The notes under the pieces are model-generated. The model was not told where the DNA came from, did no database searches, and worked only from the letters and a program-made list of their open reading frames with translations. The position numbers and the translations under genes were made by a program. Positions 22,634-33,168 of a stretch of DNA of 33,463 bases are shown piece after piece; positions within the stretch are counted from its first letter, which is position 1, and each line of letters opens with the position of its first letter. The stretch covers positions 1 to 33,463 of the forward strand of contig JADGJH010000068.1 of NCBI GenBank assembly GCA_027596945.1, in the 5' to 3' direction. The stretch comes from Physocladia obscura. Lineage: Eukaryota > Chytridiomycota > Chytridiomycetes > Chytridiales > Chytriomycetaceae.

Positions 22634-25600
22634 CTAACATGTTTTGATAATGACTTGACGAATAGAAACATACACAATAATTAATATACCAAAGCCAATA
22701 CCAATCAACCAGTAAATTGGGCTGATCCAAGCAGTCAAGAAAACTGTCTGCACCCCTGGAGTGTAAACAATAAATGCACCGAAAAGAGCACCGGCAGCTA
22801 CGCTGAAGAAAGTCTTTTTGTTCGCAAACATATATCGTCCAAAAGGCAGACCCAATTTGCACTTGGATGCAAAAAGATTAAAGCATTGCTGGATCATAAC
22901 ACTGAAGAATGGAAGTTTTTAATACCTTTTCATCGAATACAGGAAGAAAATGCACTTACCAAAAGTAAAAGACGGAGTTTCCTTGGGCAAGGGCTTGCAC
23001 CTGATCGTCAACAGACTGAAACAAGTCAAGGGGTTAGGTAGTTCACGAAAAGTGTATAACTCACCAAATATCGGCCACCAAGAGTTGTGTAAGGAGATCC
23101 TTTCTTCGTGAACGCATTTGCATCCAGCGTCATCATGTTTCTTGCATCCCAGGGAGTAATGTTGAATTCCCGGTGCAAAAGCACAAAAAAAGCTATTGCA
23201 CATCCAAAAAACTCAATAATTCCAACTTCCAGGTACGCATATCTCATCAAGTTGGAATCAACAAGCGTTTCACCGTCAGTTTTGGAAAACTTCCGTTTCC
23301 AGAAGTTCGGTTTTAACAGTAACTTAAATCCGTCGTTAATCTTTTGCGTGAAGCTTCGGCTGTGAAATTCTTCGGATTCAGGGTCCATGCCATAGTCCTC
23401 CGTGATTTCAGAGTGTCGCTTAACAAATCGTTCGCTGCTTTCAACAGTAACTGGACGACGGGGTTGAAGGTACATGATACGTTCAGACTCAGCAGGTTCC
23501 CATGCATACGACAAAGCAGCAAAGAGTTCGAAACCAAGATCGACAACCAGCAGCTGTTGCGAGTTGATCATAGCTGGCAGTGGAACAATAGCCCAAAGAA
23601 GAAACGGAAGCAATTCTGGGAGAACATGGGACAAGAGATACTGTAGTGGAAATTAATATATTATATATTTGAGAGAAAGTTGACAGCAAGGAATATCAAT
23701 AAATTATACCTGAATCGACTTCTTCAAGTTTGCAAAAATCAAACGACCTTCTCTAATACCATTGACAGTAGAGGCAAAGTTATCGTCCAGAAGAATCATA
23801 GAAGCTGCCTCTTTACTGACGTCAGATCCAGACAAGTTCATTGCGATACCAAGATCAGCTTTTTTCAAAGCAGGGGAGTCGTTTACTCCATCTCCAGTGA
23901 CACCAACAATGTGCCCAAGAGCTTGAGCGCGCTTGACAATCTGAAGCTTGTTTTTCGGGGAGGTACGGGCAAAGATGATCTGTATTCGTCAGAACCGGTT
24001 ACCACCACATACCATTGAGCAAAAAAAAATTTAATTTACCTCATCCTTGGAAAATATCAAATCCCAATCAGCATCTGTAAGAGAATCAATCTTTTCGCCG
24101 TGAATGACAATGGCACTAATATCACTTTCAGGAATCTTCTCGATTGGCATTCCAGATTTCTTAGCCCTCAACTCCTTTGTATCTGTTAACATCAAGTTAA
24201 TCTTGCGTCCAATAGCCTCGGCAGTCAATGGATGGTCTCCAGTAACCATCATAATCTTGATACCAGCTTGGCGACAGTGACCAATAGCTTCACGAACTCC
24301 ATGCTTCGGCGGGTCCTCCAAACTGGCCAAACCGACAAAGCAAAGCCCAGTAGTCGGGAAGTTCTTGGGATCTTTAGTAAAGACGGTTGATTTGGGATAT
24401 TCAGAGGCTGGCAGTAACAATTGCGCAAACGCAATAACACGGTGTCCTTTTCCAGCCATATACTCATATGCTTCCAAAAACTCTTCGCTGTGGCGTTCAG
24501 TCAACTCGATAATTTTATTGTCGATAAGAATGTGACTGCAAACACGGAGCACACGTTCGGGGGCTCCCTTCATGGACAAAGTCAAGTCTCCGTCAGTGTG
24601 AGGTTTTTCGTGAATTGCAAGGTGCCACTTGTTTTCAGAGTTGAATGGAATCTCAAAAACTTTTGCATATTTGTCACCCAACTGACACAAAAATAATTCA
24701 GAATATGATGGAGTTTGAAAAGCCAGCAACAAACCTGATCAATATCTATGAGCTTTTGTCCCGCGAACCTCAGCAAGCCAGACTCAGTTGCATCACCAGT
24801 AATAGTTCTTTTATCAATCGGCAAACCCGTCTCATTAAATCGCGCGCGTGAACACATGGCACTGATATGCAGAATCTCCTTAATACCACAGCCTTCAAAG
24901 TCGAATGCAATCTCTTCTACTGGTAAGTTGGTAGGGTATGCGCTATAGAGCTTTTCGCCGCACCAGAAGTTGGTGGCAGTCATTTGGTTTCGTGTCAAAG
25001 TTCCAGTCTTGTCTGTGGCTAATAGGGTAATGGCACCGAGGGTTTCGACACCGCGAAGCTCTTTGACCAAGACATTCTTGGCTGACATGCGTTTGGCGGC
25101 GATTGTCAAGAGCATAGTGATGGTGGCAGGTAAACCTTGGGGAACGAAAGCAACTAGAATACCAATGGCGAAGTTGAGAGCAAAACCAACGTCGTTAGTC
25201 TTGTGGAAGGAGATTCCAAAGAAGATAATAGCCACAGTGATAGATATAGTTGCAAGAGCTGCAATGAAGTTACCCATTCTAATGAAGCACTCAATTGGCA
25301 CGAGAAGTGAAAGAAAATTCATGAGCAAAAAAAAAAAAAACTTACTCTATACTCATTGGACTAGGAGCCTTGTGCTCTCCCTGAGTCAAACCTGGTGAAA
25401 AAAAAAAAATCAATATTATGTTCCCACAAAAACACACCAGCCTATAAGAACTCACCGGCAATCTGACCCAAAACAGTGCCGTCACCAGTTCTCACAACAA
25501 CACCAAATGCTTCACCCTCAACTGCCAAGGTACTGAAAAAAGCCAAATTGGTCGCCTCGAGCGGATTTTGCATGGAATTTTGAACAGTTCGCTCTTGAGG

Positions 25601-26497
25601 CTCAGATTCTCCAGTCAAGGAAGAGTTATCCACCTTCAAATCTGAAGATTGGATAATGTAAACATCAGCGGGAACTTTGGCTCCCATGCGAATAGACACG
25701 ACATCTCCAACAACCAATTCGCTGGCTGGGATGGTGATCATTTGACCGTCGCGAATTACTTGACTACTCGCGGGGATCATGTTCTGAAAGACGGCTGGTA
25801 TTAAAATTTTTGATTCCCTGAAGGTGAATCAAAATTACAAACCAAGAAGCCTGCCAAAGCCTTTTCACTTGCTAGAAGCTGTTTAACGAATAATTCGGAT
25901 AAGAAATTGTGTCAGTCATTTTTAATTTCTGGTTTACCTGGAAGAACTCGATTGAGGCATTTATGTTGGCAACAATTGTCAGAATCACACCAATGTAAAC
26001 CTGTTTAAAGGAAGAGGAAGCGATTAAGAGTATTATCTTTCGGAGACGGAGAAGATATACGTACGACAGTAATCCCTTCATCACTCGACACACCTGAAAT
26101 AAGGGGCTATCAAGAAGTGTGTTATGAACACGCGAATATAAAAGTGCTCACCGTAAACGATAAACTCAGCGATACCGCAAACGAAGAGAAGCGTGTTGAA
26201 AAAACCCATACACTCCAGATACAACGCGATTGGAGACTTCTTCTTTGGCGGCGTCAGCATGTTAAGGCCATTTTCCTCGAGCCTTTTTGTGGCTTCTGCG
26301 GCAGAGAGACCACGTGACTCAAGTGGTTTCGTGCCGTTGAAGGAGGTCGTGTAGCGACCCTCAATGCCAGCAAAATCGAGCAAGTGATCATCCTGTCAAA
26401 TAGACAAGGATTACGGCAATCCAAGCAAGAGGCCATCGTGAATCAATCCACTCACTATCGCGAGTTTCGTAGGCTCTTTCTTTTCTTTGACAGGCAT
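22634..26497 (-). CDS. P-type cation-transporting ATPase, type IIC-like (Na/K-ATPase alpha or ACU-like)
   Basis: This is a membrane pump that moves cations using a phospho-aspartate cycle. Thirteen exons (26497-26456, 26392-26152, 26093-26065, 26000-25938, 25878-25843, 25783-25456, 25391-25346, 25278-24735, 24681-24040, 23979-23710, 23640-23065, 23015-22960, 22901-22634) give 1046 aa, the usual length. Motifs are LTPP near the N-terminus, TGES in the A domain, [11 protein letters not shown] (Asp351), [16 protein letters not shown], and [11 protein letters not shown] in the P domain. Ten membrane segments can be placed as in Na,K-ATPase alpha. Cation-site residues differ from animal Na,K-ATPase: Gln309 for Glu327, Glu785 for Asp808 and Asn966 for Asp926; Glu756 and Asp781 are kept. 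Specificity is therefore uncertain, and a fungal alkali-cation uptake type is a real alternative. All junctions keep phase. Confidence 0.9.
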
Positions 26498-26609
26498 TTT
26501 TGAAGTTCCTTTTTCCAAGAATAGAATTAAAGGGATTTGAAGTTGTTTTTGTACGCCGAAAATGCATTTTTCTTATCTGGATTTGTAACGTCAGATGAAA
26601 CAAGGGGTG

Positions 26610-26655
26610 TCAGCCCCTCAATAAAAAAAATTTTGTTTTGTTTGAAGGGGGCTGA
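26610..26655 (-). promoter_or_regulatory. Inverted repeats upstream of the cation ATPase start (possible leader hairpins)
   Basis: On the minus strand, 113-158 bases before the ATPase ATG, TCAGCCCCCTTCAA (26655-26642) can pair with TTGAGGGGCTGA (26621-26610) as a 12-bp stem with a 2-base bulge and a 20-base A/T loop. The AGGGG of the second arm can instead pair with CCCCT just downstream (26607-26603), making a small competing hairpin. Whether this is transcribed as leader RNA is not known. Confidence 0.3.
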
Positions 26656-28362
26656 TTTCTTTTTTTTTTTATCGTCCTTAAAGTCCAAGCAGGATCTAAC
26701 AAGCTTTGGCATATCCATTTATTCAATTATCTTTTAAGGTTCTAATGACTTAGATCACGGAATGTAGAAAAGAGAGGCGATTATTTGATAGTGCGATAAA
26801 CAAAGTTCAATGAAGAATTACATTATAAATTACATTACTAATTACATTAAAAACGTGGCTTTTGTGGCAACTGTATTTGTTTCTTTGAGGATGTTATTAA
26901 AAATACAGATTTAGACAGCCCTTTTCGCACATTACTTTATACCGCAAAACACAAGCCGGACGAGATAAGCGACATCAAATGGGAAGGGTTCAAATGCTTT
27001 TGAAATAAAACCGCGTGTCGGAGAGCTGACACGAATTTAGATAGTGAAAAGAAGTAGATTGAATCATGACTTTTTCAGGCTGTGCTTTTTTTTCTTTTCA
27101 TTTTCATAAGGTCTTAATTTGTACACAGCAAATTTATCATAATATTTCGATATTAATTGAGATTAATACGTCCTGTTTCAGAGGAATGAAGCAGGACGTC
27201 GTATTAAACATTCGAGCAGCTTATTCAAAATCGATGTTTGAAGGATTTCGAAAGCTTGCGATTTTCGATTGCGGGAGGCACATCTATTCCAGTGAACTGT
27301 TTTTCTTTGACATAGTACCTTGAAACATATTATTGGAAAAAAGTTGATGGTAGTAACTAGAAATAAAGAATATGGTACAATTATGATTGCTTCAAGCTCA
27401 TGCCAAACAAAATACTTTCATATGTTCACATGTGATGATAGTGCCACCACTACAGCCACTTTTTTCTTGTAAATGGAAACTGGAAAAAAGGATAGAGAGC
27501 ATACAGAAGAACCACAAAGAGAGCATGTAAGCAAAGGTGACAAAAAACAGAAACTATCACCATCAAATTTAATTAAACATACAAAGAATTTATTTCTCCA
27601 TGTTTTTTGTATCAGTAGTTTGATCAAAAATGTGTGTCAGTATCACAAAGTACAATGTTGCCATGGGATGGCACAGAATTAGTTGGGGCTTTCAATATGT
27701 GAATTGTTTTAAATTGTTATAAAAACCATAGCTTGTGGGAGGCAACATGATCAAAGTCAAATATCCAAAAGTTCAAAGTGCATACAAAAACTTAGAAACA
27801 GATTTAAATTTATAAACCTATTTGTGCTTGAGGTGATTGGCTCAATGACTAATAAAATTGACAAACTTTCTGGTATCAATTGTATTTTATGTTGACTTTT
27901 TGACACTCGAAGAATTGTCACCAAAATTTGCTTTCTCAACACTCCAAAACCAAAAAACCATTCACCCCCAATTCTACTAGAATTCACAAATAAATTTGCA
28001 TCTGTGTAACAAGTCCTTTGAGCAAATTAAAGAAACGGCTCAGACACTAACTGCTGCACTCATCACACAACGCATTGATGTCACTTCATTTTCCAAACCA
28101 ATTTTAACAGCAAATCAAAGTGAATTTGTCGCTATTTAGTATTATGTAGATTTAAAGTGTGTTAAATAATAGCATTTGAATGAAATTATACTCATCATAA
28201 AGAGTTGAATCAAACCAATTTTTTTTCATGTATTCGTGGCATAAAATAATTCCTGTTTCTGTTCCAAGAACAGCACTTCTTTATGGCGCGTTGTAATAAA
28301 CTTGAATTCATCGTCTTTGTAATCACAGGCACATGTAAAAGTAATAGACTGGGCCTCATATG
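26656..28362. other. Intergenic DNA with no gene recognised
   Basis: No reading frame here shows a family motif, a convincing splice chain or a biased composition. Short imperfect inverted repeats occur at about 27164-27205 (TAATACG...CGTATTA) and 27013-27032 (CGTGTC...GACACG). The stretch around 27750-28000 has short open frames on the minus strand with no recognisable content. Confidence 0.5.
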
Positions 28363-28658
28363 TCACTGCCCCACAATTTTTTTGAATCTTGATTCTTTAA
28401 CTACAATATGGGCTTCAAGAATTAATGATTTTGCTATGTCTGCTTTCATTATACAATGCAGTTTTGACACTTCTTTTGATTCCATGAATTGGGTTTGTTT
28501 CTCCACTTGTTGTTCAGCAACATGCTTTAACAGCGCGATGCCTTTTGCACTTTGGATGTGCACAGCTCCAGTTGTAACAGAATTTTGGACACAATTCGTA
28601 TAATGCCCTGCTGTTGGTGCAAAAACTGCCTGAGCAGCATTCCTTGCAAGATAGAAAA
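28363..28658 (-). pseudogene. Degenerate coding relic of unknown family
   Basis: The minus strand stays open for about 98 codons between a stop at 28661-28659 and a stop at 28363, with coding-like composition. The first part is hydrophobic and polar (NAAQAVFAPTAGHYTNC). The second is strongly helical and charged (KGIALLKHVAEQQVEKQTQF, then ESKEVSKL and KADIAKSLILEAHIVVKES). There is no ATG in the first half and flanking frames contain stops, so this is an exon remnant or a decayed mobile-element gene. I could not assign a family. A second gene of a Harbinger-type element is one possibility, given the transposase relic 4 kb away, but nothing in the sequence proves it. Confidence 0.35.
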
Positions 28659-28661
28659 ACT

Positions 28662-29070
28662 AGAGATCCAGCCTCTGCACAAAATTTGGACGTAATGCGT
28701 TTATTTGTGACAGTCTTGTTTTTTGTCACGAAAAAATTTAAAAAAAAATTTGAAAACAGAAACGTGAACCAATGGAATTCCATAGACGCAGAGCTACATA
28801 GTTAATTGGAAAGATATGTTTTGCAAAAATTTGTAACAAATTATCGAAGACAGGAAACGTCGTATTATATTATTGTCTTGATTGCCAGCAATTGCTGAGA
28901 AGTCATTTTCACAAAGATTTTTGTTTACAACATATATAACATAAGCAAACGGATTTGTTTGCATTTTTAAAAATCCCAAAAACAAATAGAAAAAAGACAG
29001 GAAACAAATAGAAATAAAGGAGAAACAAAAACCGCTCCAACCAGAATTGCTTGCTTCTTCAAATTCGACA
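28662..29070. other. Intergenic DNA downstream of the SWI3-like gene
   Basis: AT-rich sequence with no supported gene. It should include the 3' UTR of the minus-strand Swi3-like gene, whose stop is at 29071. No clear AATAAA stands out within the first 100 bases. Confidence 0.45.
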
Positions 29071-31798
29071 CTAGTTTTGATCCAGGTTCATATTCACAGA
29101 ATAATCATTACTACCACTGCCAAAAAGATCCGCCTCATCTCTACTGTTGTTATCTTGCTCTTCATTATCAGATACATTATCTTCCTCATCTTCACGTAGT
29201 GCATCCTCCAATCCTGCGTTTTCTTGTGTGGCTTCATCCAACAATGACTGTGCGTCAGCTTTTTCCTCGTCGTTTTGCTCACTTTTTTCATCCAATTCAC
29301 TTTCCACCTCCATGCAACCAAACTGTATCTTTTCGCTGTAGCTGTCATTTCCGCCTCCTTCTGGAAGTTCGACTTTTTGTTTTTTCCGCATTTCCCGAAC
29401 TTCTTTCCGGTGCATAACGGCATCAGACATATGGATTCGTCGGTCGGCATCTATTTGACACCGCTCATTCTCCACACGCGACAGTTTTTCTTCGTACCGA
29501 TTTAGAATCAGCCCAAATTTTTTAATATGTAATTCGGCAGCCAAAACGTCCAGATTCACTTTCACTGAATTTGATTTCGGAGACTTAGTTGGTGAAGCTA
29601 GCGGTATTAGCGGATTTTTTTTCGCGTGAAATGCATTTCCCAAAGAGCCAGATCGCCCTCGTTCCTTTAGATTCGTGACAGGAGCAGCAGCATGAATTGC
29701 AGCATCCGCCACTGCCCGTGCAACATTTTCGTCAACAGCAGACGCTAATAGCGCTGCAAGTGCCATCACAGGATCTTCCACAGGTGTGGAAGGAAGTTTT
29801 TCAAATACAGATACTGGCCAAACCGATGCACTTGGACCGGAACTGCCATCCCTACTGACGCCGATACGTGCATTATTTTCGCTTTTCAACTTATCCGCAA
29901 CGCGACGAAACGCCAGTACCGCCGGCGTCGCATGCGCTTCTGTAAGATACGGCTCTTCAATCGGAACTGCGAGAAACCTCTCCACGCACTCATCCTTCCC
30001 ACGCGTGCCAACATGAAACGCAATCTTTCCCCAATCTTCGTCGAAATGCTCGACACCCTCAAGCAATAGAAAAGTCTCTTCATGAGTCCACGGTAAAAGC
30101 GCCGACAACGTGCCGACGCCGCCTTTCGCTCCACCACTACCACCAATCGCATCATTGAAATCGTCGTTTTCATGCTTCAGAAAAGCGTACAGATCGCGCA
30201 AGTCCGCGCCATCTTGTCCGCCAGTTTCTTCAACCATCAGGGTCTCCAACGACACATGCTGACCTGCCGCAACCGCCGCTGCCAACTTTGAAAGCACACG
30301 CAATGCAATTTCTTCTGGTGCAGCGCCTAGACCAAGTTTCACGAAATCGCACGACAGAAAGTTCGACGGGAATCGGCCGTCATCGAAACAGCCACTACAT
30401 ATATCAAGCCCAACATTGCGAATGCAGTGCCACCGCGTTACGGGCGCTGCGGTTGCTGCTGTTTTTGAGACTACTGTCGCAGCAGAAGCAGCTTTTGTTT
30501 TGTCCTGGGTCTGCGAAGGTTCAATGTTAGTTGTCGATAATGACAATGTCACTGGTTCAGCAGTACAGTCATTATTATTGTTGCTGTTGCTTGTGCTACG
30601 GCCGCATAAAGCCCCGCAAGAGCTACAGATCACAAGCGGCGCGCGTCGATATCGCTGAACACGCTGTTCTTGCATAGCAAGCAGCCGTGCGCGCAGACGA
30701 GTTACGGACATATCGTGATGGCTTTTTTTAGGCGATTTCCGCAGACTTTGAAGAAAAGTCAAAGATTGCTTCGTTTCTGTTTTTGGAGCTTGCGTTTGTG
30801 GAATTATCGAGCCATTGTTCTCGGCGGACAGTCGCGTTGCGTTGCGGGTGTCAGGAACTGCGGCAGCAACAGTACCACTTGGTTTTGAGGAGTGTGCTGT
30901 TAAATGACTGCGAAGCGTTGGTCCGACTTGACTGGGGCGAGTGTCCGGTTCAATCTATAAACAAGCACCAATCATTAAAAAAAAGATTTTTTAATAGAAA
31001 AACATACTTGAAAATTAATGAGACCCCATTGCTCCAAAAACCCATGTATTCTGATAATACCCGCGACATCGCCGACAAGATTCCTCCTGCATGCAGTAAT
31101 ACCCAAATACTCGCCTGGATTTAATCTGAAGCAATTGACCATGAAATTTCTGTGGTGTTTATAAATAGCACTTGTTTTTGATGGATGAAGGCCATTGAAA
31201 TATTCGGGCAGCGAATTTTTTTCGACAGGGTGGATCGAGTCGAATGAAAACCAGGTTGAGTGTGACGGGATGATGATTTCCAGCCTTTGAGATGGCAGTG
31301 GTTGTGTTTGCGTTATTGGGAAAAGCTGGGGCAATTCTGTTGGTGGTGTGTCCGGGTACTAGACAGGCGCGGATGGGATATATGAAAAAAATTAAAAATT
31401 AAAAATACTATTGAAAGAAAAGGCATCGGAAGATGACAAGGTTGTTGCGTTGGGAATCTTTAGTTTTGAGCTTGTTTTTCGAGAAAAAAAACATTGCCGA
31501 AAAAACAAAAAATGCGGGCACTCACGGCTCGTTTAGCGCGCGAAAATACTGGCACTGGGTGCTGCTTTTTGGTTTGTTTAATGGCTGCCAGTTTTGTATT
31601 GGTGTCGGTCGCCGATTCCAATGTGCTGAGTTCATGTGCGTGCTGGGCAAGCAGCTCGAGCGCACTAAGCCCGCCGCTGTTGCTGCCGCCTTTTATACTT
31701 GCTATGCTGTCTGCAGAAGCGTTACTGTTAACCTGCGCGCTGTCGTCGGTGTTTTCCATTGGCGCCGGTGCTGTTTGTATTTCAGTTGGCGCTGTCAT
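29071..31798 (-). CDS. Swi3/Rsc8/SMARCC-like subunit of a SWI/SNF chromatin remodeller
   Basis: This is a core scaffold of ATP-dependent nucleosome remodelling complexes in the nucleus. Three exons (31798-31526, 31358-31008, 30954-29071) encode 835 aa, starting [16 protein letters not shown] domain lies at about 115-205 ([19 protein letters not shown], and ending [10 protein letters not shown]). A ZZ-like zinc finger follows with Cys318, 321, 325, 385, 394 and 397, ending [10 protein letters not shown] as in fungal Rsc8. The SANT domain is at about 494-542 ([33 protein letters not shown] pattern with three conserved aromatics). A C-terminal helical segment likely to dimerise (residues about 670-725) and a very acidic tail complete the protein. 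The order matches Swi3/Rsc8. The last exon is unusually GC-rich and Ala/Ser-rich. Which complex (SWI/SNF or RSC) it joins cannot be told. Confidence 0.92.
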
Positions 31799-32260
31799 TT
31801 CTTTTCGTCCTCCATAAAAAAAATTTTTTTTCGCTTCCCAACAAAACAAAGACTGTCCTCCTCAAAAACAGGCTGTCTTACTCTGGCACGTGCACACAAA
31901 AATCAGCCGTGCAGAAGAAAAGAAAAGTCTCGTGATGCCAAAATAAAAATAAAAGGTCCTGTGACATGGTTGAAAATGAAAAATAAGCGACAAAAAGCGA
32001 TAAACAACCGGAAGATTCGCAAAAAAGACAAAAATATATAAACAATGAATAACTATATTATAAAAGTCAAGTTTTATATCTATATATTTTAAATTTTGTT
32101 TATTTACTATTATGAATAATAATTTTTAAAGTATTTAGGTTTCTTGATATATCACATAAAAATAAAAGAAAGACAGAAACAAAAGGCAGAAACAAAAAAG
32201 ATACAAAAAAGATACAAAAAAACATAAAAAAGATAAAGATAAACCATGAATAAAGATTAT
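31799..32260. repeat. Upstream region of the SWI3-like gene with purine-rich low-complexity repeat
   Basis: No gene was seen. From about 32161 to 32245 the plus strand is a degenerate array of A-runs broken by GATAC, GAC and GATA units (AAAAAAGATAC twice in tandem, then related copies), so the minus strand is a long polypyrimidine tract. It lies 360-450 bp upstream of the Swi3-like start and may be simple-sequence expansion or part of its promoter. Confidence 0.5.
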
Positions 32261-32269
32261 TTTCACTGG

Positions 32270-33130
32270 AGGCAGCCGCAGATGTCAAACAAAGGCTCCT
32301 GCCTGAGTTTCACTTGCGCTAACTGTGCAATAGCAAAGAGTACATTATCTAGTTCAGTTTGAGTGCCCCAATACAGATCCACAACAATTTGGAAATCTTT
32401 AATTTATCTGTGGATTGTTTTGTGTCATGTGCCCATTAATTGGAGATTTGCCTTTATTGCTGCAGTTGTTCCTCACATTTTTGTCATGATTTGATTGGAG
32501 CCTCTGTAGCCTTCGTCTGCAGTAATTCATTTGTTGGCTGGTAAGAATGGCAGTCAAGTCTCCCAAATCATGGAGATGTTAGGATTTGCCTCACACTGCA
32601 CACCAGGTGAAACAAAAACAATTTTAGACATACCCAAAGCAGCGGCAATTTGATAGCAATACCTGGTATGGTGGAACTTGTGACTACATAAATTTCAATT
32701 GAAAAGCTGTGATTTCTGTCACTCAGATGTCAATACCATCAATATAGCACAACGACAGTCCCAGTTTTCAAAACAATTGTTGAAATGGATCTTTAGAATA
32801 AATAATATGTGAACTTATAAGAAAATAAACACAATATAACCTGATTACATTCTGCAGAAGCATTCCAGGAAAATAGCAACTTTTGAACAGAAGTTTGTTT
32901 TGGAAGTTTGGAATTTTGCTACCACTTGGGTACACTTTCAGATGAAACAGGGCCCATAGCAAGTCAACTTTTTGTAAATTATTTTCGGCAAAGGCAGGTT
33001 GTACAATATTCCATATGTCCAATGCAGATTCAACTGAAAGACCAAAGTGGGTGATGAAGTGCCAGCTCCATTTTGGGAAGTTTGTGTTGTATGATCAAAC
33101 CATACATTCAATGGATGGGGAAGCACAATA
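32270..33130 (-). mobile_element. Decayed PIF/Harbinger-type DDE transposase
   Basis: Read on the minus strand from high to low coordinates, fragments in shifting frames recover the order of a DDE_Tnp_4 transposase. First comes an N-terminal helical block (LLWALFHLKVYPSG, near 32950). Next is the first acidic motif CYIDGIDI (about 32750-32727), then SHKFHHTRYCYQIAAALG and SKIVFVSPG. The second acidic motif is ITADEGYRG (about 32526-32500), and the C-terminal block is LFAIAQLAQVKLRQEPLFDI (about 32335-32276). At least four stops (after IDGIDI, after MIWET, after PANK and after MTKM) and several frame changes show it is inactive. Terminal inverted repeats and target-site duplications could not be identified, so the boundaries are approximate. 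Confidence 0.75.
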
Positions 33131-33168
33131 CACCAATGACAAAAGGTAAGCTGATGTTGTCATTGGTG
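33131..33168. repeat. Perfect 12-bp inverted repeat
   Basis: CACCAATGACAA (33131-33142) is repeated in inverse orientation as TTGTCATTGGTG (33157-33168) around a 14-base spacer. Either strand could form a stable hairpin. It lies immediately upstream of the transposase relic and may belong to the dead element or to a small non-autonomous derivative. Confidence 0.7.

Noticed and set aside
26940..27035. Possible tRNA (GGTTCAAATGC resembles a B box)
   Set aside because: No A box at a suitable distance and no cloverleaf can be drawn.
27066..27323. Plus-strand 85-aa open frame
   Set aside because: No family motif, no splice partners, composition like the surrounding intergenic DNA; chance frame.
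31433..32041. Plus-strand 202-aa frame antisense to the Swi3-like first exon
   Set aside because: Cys/Phe/Lys-rich composition typical of antisense reading; the minus strand has a conserved gene here.
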